NCBI GenBank assembly: GCA_028872975.1
Contig: JAGWNV010000048.1
Coordinates: 1 to 12,255, forward strand
From: Acidobacteriota bacterium
GTDB taxonomy: Bacteria > Actinomycetota > Acidimicrobiia > Acidimicrobiales > UBA8190
Reading direction: 5' to 3'
Length of the DNA: 12,255 bases
The position numbers were made by a program, and so were the translations under genes. Shown in pieces: positions 11,922-12,255 of this stretch; positions within the stretch are counted from its first letter, which is position 1; each line of letters opens with the position of its first letter. The notes under the pieces were generated by a model. The model made no database searches and was not told the DNA's origin. It saw nothing but the letters and a program-made list of their open reading frames with translations.

Positions 11922-12124
11922 GCACGACCCGCTCCCAGCTGTACCGCTTGGCCAGAGACCTCGGCAACGTCGAGGCCGTGGAGCACGGGTACCGCCGCGG
12001 CGGGCTGACCGGGGGCGCTGAGGGGATGGTGGAGCGCCAGGTGCGCCGGGCCATCTACCGACAGGGCAACCGCCAGATCAACCGCTTCGTCCGCGCCCTC
12101 GGCCTCGGGCCCCACCGGCGCTGA
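11918..12124 (+). CDS. Small basic protein of unknown function
   Basis: The 68-residue product carries 14 Arg and 5 Asp/Glu, so it is strongly basic, the opposite of its partner. The N-terminal half (SQLYRLARDLGNVEAVEHG) and the C-terminal half (RRAIYRQGNRQINRFVRAL) each read as an amphipathic Arg-rich helix, joined by a Gly-rich turn (28-36). The layout resembles short basic proteins often left as hypothetical in actinobacteria; nucleic-acid or partner-protein binding is plausible but not shown. An AAGGAG (11904-11909) eight bases before the ATG supports the start. The ATGA overlap with the preceding gene indicates coupling. It is outside the usual size cut-off of gene finders, but codon use and the ribosome-binding site make it credible. 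Confidence 0.78.
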   Translation: MSTTRSQLYRLARDLGNVEAVEHGYRRGGLTGGAEGMVERQVRRAIYRQGNRQINRFVRALGLGPHRR

Positions 12125-12129
12125 GCCGC

Positions 12130-12142
12130 CGCGCCGGGCGCG
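12130..12142. terminator. Possible bidirectional terminator
   Basis: CGCGCC (12130-12135) and GGCGCG (12137-12142) are exact inverted repeats around one base (in practice a five-pair stem with a three-base loop). They lie in the 33-base gap between the stop of the small basic protein gene and the stop of the minus-strand gene at the window edge. Purely GC and without a T-tract. Confidence 0.3.
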
Positions 12143-12157
12143 GGGACGGAGGTCGCC

Positions 12158-12255
12158 TCAGCGGCGCCGGCGGGCGCCCGCCACCATCACCCGCTGGAGG
12201 ACGCCGGCGGGCACCCGGGAGACGAAGTCGAGGAAGTAGGCGTCGGGCCCGACCA
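12158..12255 (-). CDS. C-terminal end of an unrecognised protein (5' partial)
   Basis: On the minus strand a frame is open from the window edge to a TGA at 12158-12160 and gives 32 complete codons, from VGPDAYFLDF through VPAGVLQRVMVAG to a final run of four Arg. Third positions are mostly G or C, and the gene would converge tidily on the small basic protein gene with a hairpin between them, which supports a real coding end. An aromatic/hydrophobic helix followed by a short Arg tail is common at the end of many cytoplasmic enzymes, including short-chain dehydrogenases, but the piece is too short to assign. Confidence 0.55.
   Translation of the reverse strand, partial: VGPDAYFLDFVSRVPAGVLQRVMVAGARRRR

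Noticed and set aside
11655..12124. Toxin-antitoxin module
   Set aside because: Size, overlap and opposite charge fit the layout, but neither protein shows a known toxin or antitoxin motif, so I kept it only as an unassigned coupled pair.
1..12255. Mobile elements, CRISPR arrays, tRNA genes or phage modules
   Set aside because: I saw no transposase or integrase motifs, no regularly spaced repeats and no cloverleaf-like sequence, and base composition is uniform throughout.

Overview
The window is very GC-rich, with a strong G/C preference at third codon positions. It has actinobacterial hallmarks: TANNNT-type -10 elements sitting 6-7 bases before start codons (leaderless promoters), a Ddn-like deazaflavin (F420)-dependent oxidoreductase, and a candidate SigR/SigH-type promoter before lon. 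I infer an actinobacterium, possibly an uncultured Acidimicrobiia-like lineage, but the phylum-level call rests on style rather than on a marker gene. No mobile element, tRNA, rRNA, CRISPR array or phage gene is visible. The content looks chromosomal and mostly metabolic.

Left part (1-2888): the 3' end of an IPT/TIG-domain protein, then a small unrecognised protein (163-582). Convergent with that is a minus-strand pair: a COG4119-like Nudix hydrolase (2397-2888) followed by a short-form GT35 alpha-glucan phosphorylase (594-2288). Middle part (2939-7606): an acyl-CoA dehydrogenase whose stop codon overlaps the stop of a convergent RDH-like short-chain dehydrogenase, then a full-length Lon protease with intact ATPase and Ser-Lys protease sites.

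Right part (7668-12255): the leaderless Ddn-like gene, then a two-gene operon. It encodes a thiamine-diphosphate enzyme of the pyruvate oxidase/YdaP type and, coupled through a 4-base GTGA overlap, a mandelate-racemase-subgroup enolase-superfamily enzyme with all expected catalytic residues. This pair is the most interesting metabolic unit: an acid-sugar or hydroxyacid dehydratase/racemase made together with a 2-oxo-acid-processing enzyme, with an unknown substrate. Its leader holds a 12-base direct repeat and a stem-loop of about 9 bp. Next comes a divergent promoter region with a perfect 10-bp palindrome. It separates a three-helix membrane protein (minus) from a coupled pair of tiny proteins, one strongly acidic and one strongly basic (plus). 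The C-terminal end of an unrecognised minus-strand gene closes the window.

Nothing here is clearly a new defence or mobile system. The items most worth a second look are the ThDP/enolase operon, the stress-type lon promoter and the acidic/basic small-protein operon.
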